Shown one piece after another: positions 12,718-23,927 of a stretch of 64,000 bases of DNA (the stretch's first letter is position 1; each line of letters begins with the position of its first letter). Below the pieces are notes generated by a model. It made no database searches, was not told the DNA's origin, and worked only from the letters and a program-made list of their open reading frames with translations. Position numbers and translations under genes: made by a program. Location of the stretch: positions 40,162,629 through 40,226,628 of the forward strand of contig JAVDOI010000002.1 of NCBI GenBank assembly GCA_032191485.1. Reading direction: 5' to 3'. Source of the stretch: Leptoclinus maculatus. Taxonomy: Eukaryota > Chordata > Actinopteri > Perciformes > Stichaeidae.

Positions 12718-12798
12718 ACGGTTAAAGGAGGAGTCTCTGAGACTCGCATTGAGAAGAGAATCGTCATCACTGGAGACACTGAAATTGATCACGACAAG
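12718..12798 (+). CDS. epb41l3: band 4.1-like 3 (4.1B), coding exon of C-terminal domain core (second from last coding exon)
   Basis: This 81-nt exon encodes 27 residues: TVKGGVSETRIEKRIVITGD followed by TEIDHDK. This is the core of the 4.1 C-terminal domain. From memory of the family, IVITGD..IDHD fits L2 and L3 proteins, whereas EPB41 and L1 read IIITGD.DVDQD, so the exon argues against those two. The acceptor is GTTGTAG and the donor GTGAGT, both phase 0. It joins in frame with ALAQAIKEAKEQHP in the next exon. Confidence 0.95.
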
Positions 12799-13119
12799 GT
12801 GAGTAACGTAACTGATGGAAAAAGATCAGTATTGTTTCATACTTCACTCTTCAAACTAAATGAAATAATGCAGTTTTCCTCAAAGCTCTGCAGGCAGCAT
12901 GTGGTGTAATTCAGCGTTGGCTCATATATTGCCACAGATTTCTGCTTGAAATGTTTATGTACCTATTATGTGAAGCTGGAATTACTTTGTAGGCCTAATT
13001 TGCCTCAGAGCAATTGTGTTCATATATCAAGTAAATCTGTTCTGCATGCAAGTCATTTTAATCAAACTCATTAATCATTTCCTACTTAACGAGCCTGGAT
13101 CGCTGTCCTTTCTCCAAAG

Positions 13120-13218
13120 GCTTTGGCTCAGGCCATTAAAGAGGCAAAGGAGCAGCACCCAGACATGTCTGTTACCAAAGTGGTTGTACACCAGGAGACA
13201 GAGATCAGCCCAGAGTAA
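13120..13218 (+). CDS. epb41l3: band 4.1-like 3 (4.1B), last coding exon with stop
   Basis: The coding part is 99 nt: 32 residues beginning ALAQAIKEAKEQHPDMSVTK and ending VVVHQETEISPE, then TAA at 13216-13218. The phrase EQHPDMSVTKVVVH points to EPB41L3; L2 usually reads REQHPDMSVTRVVVH and L1/EPB41 read LQHPDMLVTKAVVY (family knowledge). The mammalian L3 end is a few acidic residues longer, so this protein stops slightly early, which is a normal kind of variation. The acceptor is TCTCCAAAG at 13111-13119. The exon does not end at the stop: 21 nt later a GTGAGT donor at 13240 begins an intron inside the 3'UTR. Confidence 0.95.
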   Translation, partial: ALAQAIKEAKEQHPDMSVTKVVVHQETEISPE

Positions 13219-13239
13219 GACAGACTGATGCTTTGGAAG
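13219..13239 (+). other. first segment of epb41l3 3'UTR
   Basis: 21 nt between the stop and a consensus AAG|GTGAGT donor. A junction this close to the stop is below the roughly 50-nt distance that triggers nonsense-mediated decay in vertebrates, so splicing here would be tolerated. Confidence 0.65.
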
Positions 13240-16200
13240 GTGAGTATCCACCCTTTACTTTTTCCATTCTCTGGTCTGACTGAAACACTTGACAGGCTGG
13301 TCCAGAGAGGCAGAGGAGGTTGCTGCTCCGCTCATTTTGAGAGGCAAGAGGAAGATCAAAACATAAAATAAGAGTAATTGGTGGAAATAAACCATAACCA
13401 AATCTCAGTATCATTTATAAAATATGTTCCTCTCTTCTTTGGAAAAAAATCTTATATTAAAATGCTTCAACTGCAGGACAGGCAAGAAAGTGGTGGTGGG
13501 GACCAGAGGACGGACTCCTGCTGTCCTCCACTCTATAAATCGAATATAATCCATTTTTCATGCAAATCTGTGATTGTCCAAAACAAGTAAAAGAGAGGAC
13601 GTCCTGCCTTGGGTTGTTACCAATCAAACAACCAGAACACAATAGTGTCATTGCGTTGGTCCAATGGTAATTTCCAAATGTCATCTTCAATTCTCTACCA
13701 CTGTATTGTACATGTCGAACTGGCAATAAAGCGATAGTAGTATCGTTCTTAGAATAAATTATAACCCTAAGAGAAAAATAACTCTTAATAATGTTTTCCT
13801 CCTGTCCTCCCCAATTGTTTGAGTCACCAGCCACCACTGATATGCACAGCAACTGCCCTCTACTAGTTGAAACCTTGCTATTGCAATTGAATTTTGATAT
13901 TAGCTGATCTGGAGCCAGGTAACGTATATGGAACCATCTTTTGTTTCCAACCAATGCCCCTCTCCCCCCTAGCGAGTAGCGCTAGCAATTAGCATAGGCG
14001 TATTGAAACGGATATTGCCTTTATGAATGGTATAAGTTAAAATCAGTAAAGTTGTTCTACATATCAAAGTAACGTAAACCAAGCCCAGCAGTTATGTTCT
14101 GTATCTGTAGCATGAAAACATGTTGGAATAAGTAAGCTAAATTGCTAACTAGCCAGCCCTGAGTAAAATTAAACAATATCCATCCATATCCACCGGCTCC
14201 ACTCTGAGCTGTTGAGCCTGATGCTTGGTCCCCACCCCCACCTCTCTCTCTTTATCTCTCCTCTAATACATCCTATTGTATTAATAATTACCCTGTAGAC
14301 TATCATATCACTATTTTTAAGCAAGATTTTGAGGAATAGATTCTCAGGTAGTGTTGAAGCACCTGAAATCAGGATTACCACATTATAATTTATTTTCTGA
14401 GCTTAGTGATCTCATAGAAACCAACTGCTGAACTTTGCCTGCAAGCTGTATTGGGAATGTTTCGTACCAGACACAGTCCAGATCTGACTCCGTAATTAAA
14501 TGCTGTTATAGGGAATCAGACTCTGAATACACACAGGTAATGGTAAATGGACTTGTGCTTGTACTTGTATAGCTCCTTTCTAGTCTTCTGACCACTCAAA
14601 GCTCTTTAACACTACGTGTCATCATTCACCCATTCACACCCATTCATACACTGATGACAGGGACTACCATGCAAGGTGCCACCTGCCCATCAGGACTAAC
14701 TAACCATTCACATCCCTTCACACACCGCAGGAACACACTACTATTTGGGGTTAAGTGTCATCGACACATATCGACATGGACTGTGGATCGAACCGCCGAA
14801 TCGTCAGCAAAGTCATTTAAAACTGTTGCCCACCCCAATATTCTTAGTAAATCTGCATGGTAACAGAAACAAGTCTATTTCAACATGAAACAAGGTGCCT
14901 CAGCTGCATGACGTTCAATAATGGTGCCCATGTGTCTTTATTGTTTATGTGGTTTTAAAGGGTCCAGGCTGGGAATCTGGTGCCGTTTAGCCGGTTGACA
15001 GTCTGATATGTAAACACACCTCCCAGTCTAGACAGGGGTTGAAGCCCTCAGTGCTGTCTGATAGACTAAGAAGGCATGGTGGTGAGTAAAGTAAAAGTTA
15101 GAACATTATTAGTGATATAAGTCTGTGTAATGGGCACACAGGAGAAAAACAAGATCAAGGTCAGCTGATTGGCTCGTGTTAAAACTGCGAAATGGAATGG
15201 GTAGCTCAAAGTGAAAACAACAGGGCACAGCTACAGTCACCCAGAACTGTAGACGCCACCGTCTATGATCTCAGCCTGTCATGACATGTGATCGGTAGCA
15301 TGCAGACACTAGAGCTAAGAGGGCTCATTTAATGATCAAAAGTATCCCAGCATACATTGCCATCAACCAGCAGTGATGACGAGGACGTAAGCCAAACCTA
15401 CTTCTTTTATCATATGTTGTTCTACAACTGCTGAGTACTGTGAGACAGCATTGAGGGTTTAATGATCCAGGTCCCTCTCTGTTATACTGGCACATTGAAT
15501 CAACCTCAATGTGTTTACATCAGAGTGAGGCCTAAGAACGCTAACCACTACGTCTTTTTTCTGAGTCATTCCACATGTTCATTACACTGTTCTATATGCA
15601 GAAACCATTCCTCTCAACCTGGACTGAAATGCGACTCCTCTGGATACTCTAACTAAATGTCTTGTTGCTTCAGTAGAAGCTGGGACAATAAAACATTTTT
15701 CCTGCTTTCCTTCTTGGTTTTCATAAACCAGAGTAAACTCATACAGCTTAATAGGAAGATAGATCTATTTTACCATTAACCCAGGGGTTTTGCCCTGTAT
15801 TAATTTAACTGTTCAGCTATATAGTGAGGGGAGGTGTTAAAATGAATGAATTCAAATGAATGCACTTTGTTATCAAATTAAAAGACCTTCGAAGATCATA
15901 CAGAAAGCACTTTTTTCATTCTGCTAGGAACTCACAACATTAGAACTGTTGAATGAACACAAACAGGATGTCCTCTTTTCTTGATCAATTGAGTATAATG
16001 TACATTTCCACAGCTCTAATTCCATTAGTACAATAACAGAGTCAATAGAGTCGTCAATGTCAACACTTCCTCCAGAAAAAGTTTACATTGAAAACCCTCT
16101 AACAGCTCAAGGAGCCTAATCCTTCCCCTTCCCGGTAGGCTTTTAATGTGAAACATCTGCAGGAAATATTGAGTTAGAAGCTTTACATAAGTCCCAAAAA

Positions 16201-16822
16201 GTGGAAGTGATTGGGGATATTTAGTGGCTTTAAATATTATTTGTGTTATAAGTGTTTTCAACAGAGTGGTAATTATCACATGATTATTTTGTTGTGTTTG
16301 AATAAGGGCTGTGGAAATATCCATGATGCTTAATTTACCATGTGTTACAACAACAATTATGGCAAAGGTTTTTCTACAGCGACTTGAGTTTTTTACCTGG
16401 CCTTTATTGTTTGCTCATTGCAACCACCATTATCATCATTTACAGTATTATCATGTCAATATCATATGACGTTGCTCAATTTACTCTTTATACGTAACTC
16501 TGTATTATGACAGTACTAGCCCAACTATCATAAAGAATCTTTGTATTTTCTTCTTTCCACTTATTCCTATGCTGGTCGTTATTGACCTTTTTCTTTCTGT
16601 GCTCACATATGTGATTTTGTTGGTGTTTTCATGTGTTGGGATCTGAAATACTGAGGTTTGGCTGTTAAAATCCACTAAAAATAGCTTTCTCTTCTTTTCT
16701 TTCTCTGGTCAGCTGTCAATCTCTCTTTCTCTCAATCTACCAATCATTCAACCACATTAGTCCTCTCAGCTGCCCTATTCTCCCCCCCTTACTTGTGTCT
16801 CCATCACACCATTTCACCGCAG
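13240..16822 (+). other. probable 3'UTR intron of epb41l3
   Basis: Starts GTGAGT and would end at the acceptor TTTCACCGCAG, which follows a long pyrimidine tract at about 16764-16820 (TTCTCCCCCCCTTACTTGTG among others). It contains one SINE (14539-14810) and otherwise unremarkable AT-rich sequence. The open frame at 13457-13954 (minus, 165 codons) has no recognised domain. Confidence 0.6.
14539..14810 (-). repeat. tRNA-like SINE, long copy
   Basis: On the minus strand the B box reads GGTTCGATCC (plus strand GGATCGAACC at 14784-14793). The 3' part carries TCATCATTCACCCATTCACA and the AGAAAGGAGCTATACAAG-type hairpin tail of this teleost SINE family. Copy at 48108-48300 aligns closely over the 3' two thirds. 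Confidence 0.75.
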
Positions 16823-17300
16823 CACCCCCAGCCATCACACCCAACTGCACTGTCTACGACATGGACCACCAGACCACATCAGAGGGAACAAGCTTCAATG
16901 TCGAACTATGAACTTTAACCTCCATGAGTATGGAGTTTGGCCTGAAGGAGACGCCAGAAAATTCCCAAAAACCCTCCCAGTATTCCCCACAATCCCCTTT
17001 GCTCCACTAAAGGTCAACCGTGCTGGACTAATGAAAAAAACTTTTTTGAAGAGAAAATAAATAAATAAAGTACAGCATTTGTAGATTTATTCCTCTCCAA
17101 TTTGTCTGGAGAGTTTAAGAAAATGTTCAAGGGCATTTGGTCTTTTAATCTTGAGATTACTGGTACTTTATTTTTCTACAGCTTTTCTTAACATCACAAT
17201 TGGTTCGATGAATTGGAGGTCAAGTGTTTTTTAACCGTGTGTTCCAAGCAGCATTAATAAAGGGATTGTGGGTGATTTTTCTTGGCATTGTACTCATCGG
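16823..17300 (+). other. probable terminal 3'UTR exon of epb41l3
   Basis: The acceptor has a long pyrimidine tract and CAG at 16820-16822. The exon is noncoding for this gene because the stop lies upstream. Three overlapping AATAAA signals occur at 17056-17069 and another AATAAA at about 17255. The downstream end is therefore a choice among signals; more distal ones (for example near 19546) could give a longer UTR. Linking this exon to the gene is inference from the orphan donor at 13240. Confidence 0.55.
17056..17069 (+). promoter_or_regulatory. clustered polyadenylation signals
   Basis: AATAAATAAATAAA gives three overlapping AATAAA hexamers 234-247 bases into the probable terminal exon. 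This is the best candidate for the end of the epb41l3 transcript. Confidence 0.6.
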
Positions 17301-19751
17301 GACTCGATGGTCACTCTCAAATTTAACTGTCAATTTGGTGTCATTTCTTGTACAGTAAATATTTTATTTTCCCTCTCAATGCGAAAAAAATATTTTTTCA
17401 ATTTCTGTATAAAAAAGATTAATTTATCAAACCACATGGGCAATTACTCCTATCATCTTATTTAGAGTTCTGACTTAATCATTTGTTGGGTGATCTTTTG
17501 ATTGTTTTAGTTGTTGTTGTAGTGCTTGTTTATCAGGACCAAGGAGACAACAGTGTATTGAAATGACCTTTATTTATTCCCACATCTGTCTTCTTTTTGT
17601 ATGTTTATGTTTTAGATGTACTCAGCTCAGTTGTTTGTAACTTCATGATTTTGTATTGAGAGCTTTCCAGTTATCAGGTAGTTCTAGTCATTTCTACAGA
17701 GCATGACATTAGTATCAACAGTATTTCTGCATATGTCTAACATTTCTACTTTTCTACCAAATGGGCAGTGTGTACTCATCCAGAGAGAGGGAATTCAAAT
17801 GAAAGTGACCTTAAACACGACAGATTACATTAGATTACTGTCTGCTTGATGGGTATTGAAGCGGTTGAAAAATGAAGACAACACAGGATGATAGTGGCCT
17901 CAACTCAAGTCTTTACATTCACATTTGTTATTGATTATAACCCAATTAAGGCAATACTCCAATTATTGAAACTGCCACATCAACACATTAACAAGGTTTT
18001 CTGGATAAAGCTGTTAATTACACTCATTAATTACACCAGTTCTTAAAATAAAGTGAGTGAATATGAGGTGTCTGCACAAAGCTGAAAGGAGGATTCCAGT
18101 TTAAATCACATTTTTCCACTTTTGCTCATCATTTAAATCAGTTATGATAACATTTTACACATCAATAAATTGATGACGTCTGGGAACACAATAACATCAC
18201 TATGAGAAAGGTTGATGGGTCGAGAAACATGAGCAGTCAGACAGATTGTAAAAAAGCCAACACTTAAGATTATCTCAAGATATGTCTCTGTTTGCACACT
18301 TGATTGCTTTTCATTGGATGGAACTGATGTTTCAAACAATTCACCAATTATTTACTAGATACGATAGAAATTCTAATGCCACAGCCTGATTTAGTAAAAG
18401 ACAACTTAGAAATGGATTTCTGAAAAGTTTGTGCAACCCTATCCTGGTGAATGTTAAGGAATGGCCAACACCTTTGAAATATGAAGTTAAAATGAATTAC
18501 ATTTTTAACAGACTTTCGTAAAATACATTATCCATTATGGTTGGAGAGGTTTTTTTTGTTTGTTGCATATTGGCTCTGAAAAGTTGTAATCATAGTGGTC
18601 ATTTTGATCAAACTAAACTCAAGAATCAGCTCAAAACTAAAGGTTTTCAAAGAGGGCTTGCTTCAGTGTTGTTGAAACTGTTGCTGGTTATTTGTTTACT
18701 CATTTACAGTGCTATATGACAGGAATGAGTGTGACCCAAAACACAGACACAATTAAGAGATTTTAAGGGACATATAACACATTATCATCTGCATAAAAAT
18801 ATGAATAAGAATATGGTGTGGCTGAGATGATTTGTATAGGGAAACAAGGAAGACCAATAATATGTTCTTGTGGGTCACCTACAATAACTTTAGCACTTGA
18901 TTTGGAGACATTCAACACAACAAATATTTGAATGTACTTTTCATCTGAACCTAAAATTGCTCAGCCCTGTCTTATGCTTTCAATAGTGTAACACAATGTA
19001 GATAATTGACTCGGACATTACAGTTTATTACAATGAATGTAGCTGGCATACCATACATGATTATCTTCAAACTATTACCTTAACATGGTTAGTCTTAATA
19101 TTGGCATATTGAGTTCATGCACAAACCCACTGTAACATTACATTGTTGATATTAAAACAATATATAACCTCCTGCTCAGTACACACTGCCCATTTTAAAT
19201 TAAACACTATTTAGTATGGCATATGAAGTTTATACTTTGTTGATTTTTAAACATGATGCTTTTTTAGAACACAATATTCTGTACAGCTGAACATGTTGTT
19301 CTTTCACTGTGCTGTAGTCTTCATCATGGCACTCCCTTTCTCGTTGGAAACAAGCAAATCAACATTTCTAAGTTCTTTCTTAATTGTGAAACCTCACTTT
19401 ACCATCACAGGACGACGTAATAAAAGAGCACCATGCACAGAATAAACACAAATGTCTACATTCGATTAAATTCTGTCTCTAGTCCTGATTATGATATCAC
19501 TGTTTACATTTGTCTTATGAAGATAGATAGTTAGATTGTTTTCAAAAAATAAAAAAGAGAGATTGCAATAATTAGCAAAAGTTGAAGCACCTTTTACACT
19601 AAAATTCAAGAGCTTAAAATCATGAATCCACTTGGGACCCTGGGATCCAAATGAGGAAGATAAAAAAGAAAATCCACAAATACTGTTTCATGACATTTAA
19701 AATTCGAAACCCCGGCCCTCATTATTTTGTATTATCTACCTACATTAAAAG
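17301..19751. other. AT-rich, possible extended 3'UTR or intergenic
   Basis: No coding frame or repeat family recognised. Several further AATAAA hexamers occur (for example near 19546), so part of this could be the distal 3'UTR of epb41l3. Confidence 0.45.
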
Positions 19752-20395
19752 CAGTGGCGGGCCGTGTATTTTATGAACCACCTCCTAATAACCTCGTTAT
19801 GACGCCAGCATGACGGGATGCTTCGTCATTAACGGGCAATGCATATAGTCAAAATCAATATAATTAACACAATGACAAGAACAAACTCACAAGAACCCGT
19901 CACATATATTTATATGACAACAAAGCAGGTAGAATAACATAAAACCCAAATAACACGATTCAACAGGCCTCTGCACATTCCAGCAAATCTGCAGCGCTAA
20001 AACACGCATTCCGCCACACACTAAAGAGCACCATTCAAATATTATTCACATCAGAGGGAACAATATTTACCATAAAAACGACACAATAGAAAAATGAACA
20101 CAGTAGTAACGCTACTGCAGATGTAAAAACACCAAAGCTGCTGTTCACTATTTAAAGACAAAGTCCATCCTCCTTTCTTTGATTACAAAGAGTTTAGCAC
20201 CACGGTTGTCACCACGGAGGTCCTTCTTGATTCATGGACGTCAGTGAAGACAGTTGAGCCTCCCCAGTTGTATTTCTTGAATACGTTTTAATGCGTTTGA
20301 GGACTGAAAATGTCCGCTCGACAGAGGCAGCAGATATTGGGATTGTCACCGGCAAACATGCCAAAACGCTAAAAATGTTATGTCACGTAAAAACG
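19752..20395 (-). mobile_element. hAT transposon remnant with transposase C-terminus
   Basis: On the minus strand, 20338-20210 encodes ISAASVERTFSVLKRIKTYS and then RNTTGEAQLSSLTSM, the hAT-family C-terminal dimerisation region in the form found in ZMYM1-like hAT proteins of fish. A stop and shift follow. The low-coordinate end reads CAGTGGCGGGCCGTGTATTT at 19752, a hAT-like terminus. The opposite terminus and an 8-bp duplication were not found, so the element is truncated. Confidence 0.7.
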
Positions 20396-21640
20396 TCTTA
20401 CATATTGTAGCGTGAGCGCGTCCTGCCCAACGGAAAGAAGGACAGGATCGCACCTAACACGGTGGTAACTTCGTCAGTAGTACGACCTTAGGGGATTAGT
20501 GTCCCTCTTATGAGTTGGGAGTGTACCTTCAGCCTTTTATCTCACCCCGTCGCTGAATCGTTAGGATTTCGGAATTATTGTCTTTCTGAGAGTCTTGTAC
20601 GGCTACGTCCTAGGCGCTCTCTGTAGGATGTAACCCTAACACCCCGTACGAGTAGTTACGTAGAACGTCTGTACCTTACTACTGCCTATTTCAGTTTTCT
20701 CACCATTTTTGACTAACACTGCCAAGTCTTCACCCAGGGAACTTACCTTAAGCTCCTGTGGTAGAGTCTGTTGTCACATATGTATCGTTTGAGTCCCAGT
20801 CACTTACAAATGGTAAGGCTGTGTTTTTATTAAAGTTTTCTCAAAACAGTTACATAAAACAATTTCAACTCAAGGAAAGTCTATGTGGTGCAAAATATAT
20901 CAGTCACTGTAGGCTGTCTTCTGATAGCAGAAATGTCTCACAGGGTCTTCTATAAAAGAAGGGCAATCTAGTGTGATGGAGAATTTATACTTTACTAATT
21001 CTCCTAATACTGTGAGATATTTACCTGTTTCTATTGTCAGCCTTTTGGTGGTTTGACCTTTTGACTCGCATAGATAACGCCTCAAGATGTGAAGATTCCC
21101 ATGGGAAAGCAAGGGTAATAAAATAATGTATTTGTGTGACAAAGCTCAGAAGAGGAAGGGGGTGAATGGAGGTGTCAATTGGCAGCTTGAAACTGCTGAT
21201 GTATTGTTAGAATGTAAATATCTGATGTTCCCCCTCCCTGCGCTGGGGGGCTTGATAAGGAGGAGAAACACTGGACTCGGGGCTTGTCCTCCGACAGATT
21301 TCACTGTACTCTGTATGACTGATAGAGCCTTCTCTGCGCAGAGAATAAATGTTCCAAAGACAGACTTTCTTTTCTCAATGTTTTCTTATTTCAGTATTTG
21401 GTAATATAGAACTCACTCGGTACTATTGAATATTTTTTCCACCACAAAATCACGAACAGGATCCCTTGAAAGATCATCGGGAACCAACTGCGGACGGGGA
21501 CTGATCATCCAGAAGGCTTCTCCTTCTGCCTCTGTACCTCAAATTCAGAGAGAGAGGACCGATCCGTGGTTCCTGATCATCTTCACTGGGATCCGAAAGG
21601 ACCTGATTGAGTCCAGATAGACTTCTAAACATCAGGTGAG
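20396..21640 (+). other. unresolved region with retroelement LTR-like segment
   Basis: 20400-20760 is unusually rich in CpG for this window and resembles no family I know. About 21207-21440 has an LTR-like layout: TGTTAGAATG, a GC-rich block with CTTGATAAGG, AATAAATG at about 21341 and a T-rich tail. It is followed at 21440-21630 by a leader-like stretch ending in a CAG|GTGAGA donor at about 21634. I could not find a primer-binding site or flanking duplication, so this remains a guess. Confidence 0.3.
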
Positions 21641-21795
21641 ATACAGAAATTTGGAAAATTGACTCTGAAAGATTGTTTTGGTTGTTTTTTTGTTTTTGTT
21701 TTGTTTTTTTGTTATTCAAATTGGGAGTTGGAAATGTACTGAGTGGGTCTCTAAGACCCTAGTCTCTAAACTGGGAAAAAACTGCAGAAGGGTCT

Positions 21796-21895
21796 TCCAG
21801 TCACCCCTAAGGGTGGAGACTCCAGTCACCCCTAAGGGTGGAGACTCCAGTCACCCCTAAGGGTGGAGACTTCAGTCACCGCTAAGGGTGAAGCC
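21796..21895 (+). repeat. 25-bp tandem repeat, four units
   Basis: Units at 21796-21820, 21821-21845 and 21846-21870 are identical (TCCAGTCACCCCTAAGGG followed by TGGAGAC). The fourth (21871-21895) has five changes. Each unit contains the near-palindrome CACCCCTAAGGGTGG. Confidence 0.95.
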
Positions 21896-22169
21896 TCTCT
21901 TCTCTCAGCTTTTTATACTGGTCCGAGGCTTGTACCTCCCTCAGGTTCATGCGTCACTCACACATGAGTCATCCTGTTTCTGGATCAACAACAGGATGTT
22001 TAACCGGTTTGATCCTGTTTAAACAGGATGAATTATATAAGGCTTGAGTGACTTTCTTACATAAAAAGTCTAAAAAGTTATAAAAAGTGTAAACAAGTTA
22101 TAGGTTGTAATGGTTATACTTTTATGCTTTCATATTTTTCTACAATCTCTTAACAATCTCTTTAACCTT

Positions 22170-22677
22170 TAACTCTTACTACTACAAAGTTCTGCTAGCT
22201 AGTTTAACAACAGTCACGCTAGCCCACTGACCAATCAAGCTGCACGTTAATGCTGACGTACTTGTAGGCCAGCTAGCTGGCTCTGACACGTCAAAGAATA
22301 CACCCAACATGTCAAACTAAAGATCTGATTGGTTGAAGACTGTGACAATCAACAATATCGTCCCCATTCACTTAAACTGCAAAGGGATTCACTTGTAACT
22401 CTGAAGGCCTCCGGGCAGATTTTTGTTTTACTTAGAGACAGCATAGGGGCAAAATCTGATTGGATAAAAGCTCTCCTTAAAACAAGCTGCGCTGGAAGCA
22501 GAGCAACTGAGGAAGACAGTAGCTATGCAATGAGATAATAAGCTAATGGGAAAATATTTAGAATATATGTAGTGTATTTATGAAAAATAATTAAATAAAA
22601 AAATAGCCATAACTTTGGGATTCTGTCAGTGTCTAGGCCAGCAGAGAAGGCCTTGCTGGCCCTGACGGTCCACCACT
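22170..22677 (+). repeat. dispersed repeat B, copy 2
   Basis: Same-orientation copy of 727-1235, sharing the landmarks listed there through to GGCCAGCAGAGAAGG and GGCCCTGACGG. The right end, CCACCACTG, is read on the other strand as CAGTGGTGG, compatible with a hAT terminus, but no partner terminus was seen. Confidence 0.75.
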
Positions 22678-22906
22678 GGAGGAAACGGTGCGTAAGAGAC
22701 TGTATCAATGGCCGAATAAAGTAAACTAACGTTACCTCCACTTCCGCCTCATCAATACAATAAACACATTTTCTCTTCAAGATTCAAATGTTACTTACCT
22801 AAGCACTACATTTCCAAAAACTAAAACTAGTAAAGAAATAGTTTCCTGTCTCACAGTCCAGCAGTGCAATGTATTATTGGTGTTTAACAGTGTCGTTATT
22901 AGAAAT

Positions 22907-23767
22907 TGTCACAGTTTTGGGTTTTGTTTAGTTGTTGTTCTGTTTTATTTAGAATTTCCCTGCCTCTTGTGCCTCGTGTTCACTTCACTTCCTGCCTTTA
23001 TATCTCTTCCCGCCTGTGTGATTGTCTGCCCCACCCATGATTGAATCCTCCTGTGTCTAATCACCTGCACCTCCCAGTGTATTTAAACCCCTGTCTCAGT
23101 GTCAGTTCGTCTGTTGTGTTACCTGGTCTGCTGTGCTCTGTTCTGCCCCGATATGATCGTAAGTTCCCTGTGTTGCTCCTTGTCCTGTTCTGTAGTGATG
23201 GCGAAATTAAGCTCCATGAAGCATTGAAGCTTTCCATCCAATTGGTTCACTCACGCAATAAAGTCCCATGTCCACAAAATGTGAGGGGGGGATCCATTGC
23301 GTTTCGCTGCCCCTTATATTTTGAATCGCACGCCAAACCCGCGAACCATTTCCTGAATCAGTCACGTGGTACGGCCGGCTCGCGAGGCTTCGAACGTCAC
23401 CACATATGTCATCAACACAAGCCTCGATACGCGCTTCACAAAAATCTTCCTGGATTACTCGACACGCGCTTCGAAGCCTCGACACGGAAGGACACATCAC
23501 TACTGTTCAGCTCTGCTCTGTGTTATGTCAAGTATGTTTCCCCTTATGATTGTTTTTTTATATCCTTATCCCGTTTTGAGTTTTGCCCATTCCTTGTTTT
23601 TTCCCTTGGATTCTTTTGTTACACGTTTGTTGGACTTCCTTGCTCTGCAAATTTTGCTTTGGACATTTTTTGGTTTTCTTATTAAATCCCCATAATCAAA
23701 TCCTGCTGCTCCTGTGTCTCTCTGCACTTGGGTCCATCTCCTACCAGTTTTTCCCACAACCCTGACA
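22907..23767 (+). mobile_element. solo LTR (probably Gypsy-like) split by a hAT MITE
   Basis: The element begins TGTCACAGTTTTGGG and ends CAACCCTGACA, the TG...CA ends of an LTR, and is flanked by a perfect 5-bp duplication GAAAT (22902-22906 and 23768-23772). Removing the 310-bp MITE at 23193-23502 and its duplicated 8 bp leaves about 543 bp. GTATTTAAACCC near 23080 is a possible TATA box and ATTAAA near 23681 a possible poly(A) signal, giving plus orientation. There is no internal coding region, so it is a solo LTR formed by recombination. A related LTR lies inverted at 60455-60771. Confidence 0.88.
23193..23502 (+). mobile_element. hAT-like MITE nested in the solo LTR
   Basis: Termini are TAGTGATG and CATCACTA (perfect inverted 8-mers), flanked by CTGTTCTG (23185-23192) and CTGTTCAG (23503-23510), an 8-bp duplication with one mismatch. 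The interior is noncoding. A related end lies at 60370-60446 on the minus strand, sharing GAAGCATTGAAGCTTTCCAT and CCAATT. Confidence 0.85.
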
Positions 23768-23887
23768 GAAATGCCTCATGGGAATCTGAGAAAAAATAAC
23801 CCAAACTGTAGTCAATCAATCAATCAAACTTTATTTCAGACTCTGGGTCTATGTAATGTTGTTGCTCATTGCAATATAAACATAATC

Positions 23888-23927
23888 TGGGGTGGGGCAA
23901 TTATTGGTGGGGTGGGGCAATTATTGG
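23888..23927 (+). repeat. 20-bp direct duplication
   Basis: TGGGGTGGGGCAATTATTGG occurs twice in a row without change. Confidence 0.95.

Noticed and set aside
13457..13954. 165-codon minus-strand open frame in the presumed 3'UTR intron
   Set aside because: No domain or splice context; antisense to the 4.1 gene.
21796..21895. Short regular repeats as a CRISPR array
   Set aside because: Units are directly abutting with no spacers, in a vertebrate genome.
23041..23685. 214-codon plus-strand open frame
   Set aside because: It spans the solo LTR and the nested MITE, which are noncoding; the frame crosses both MITE termini.
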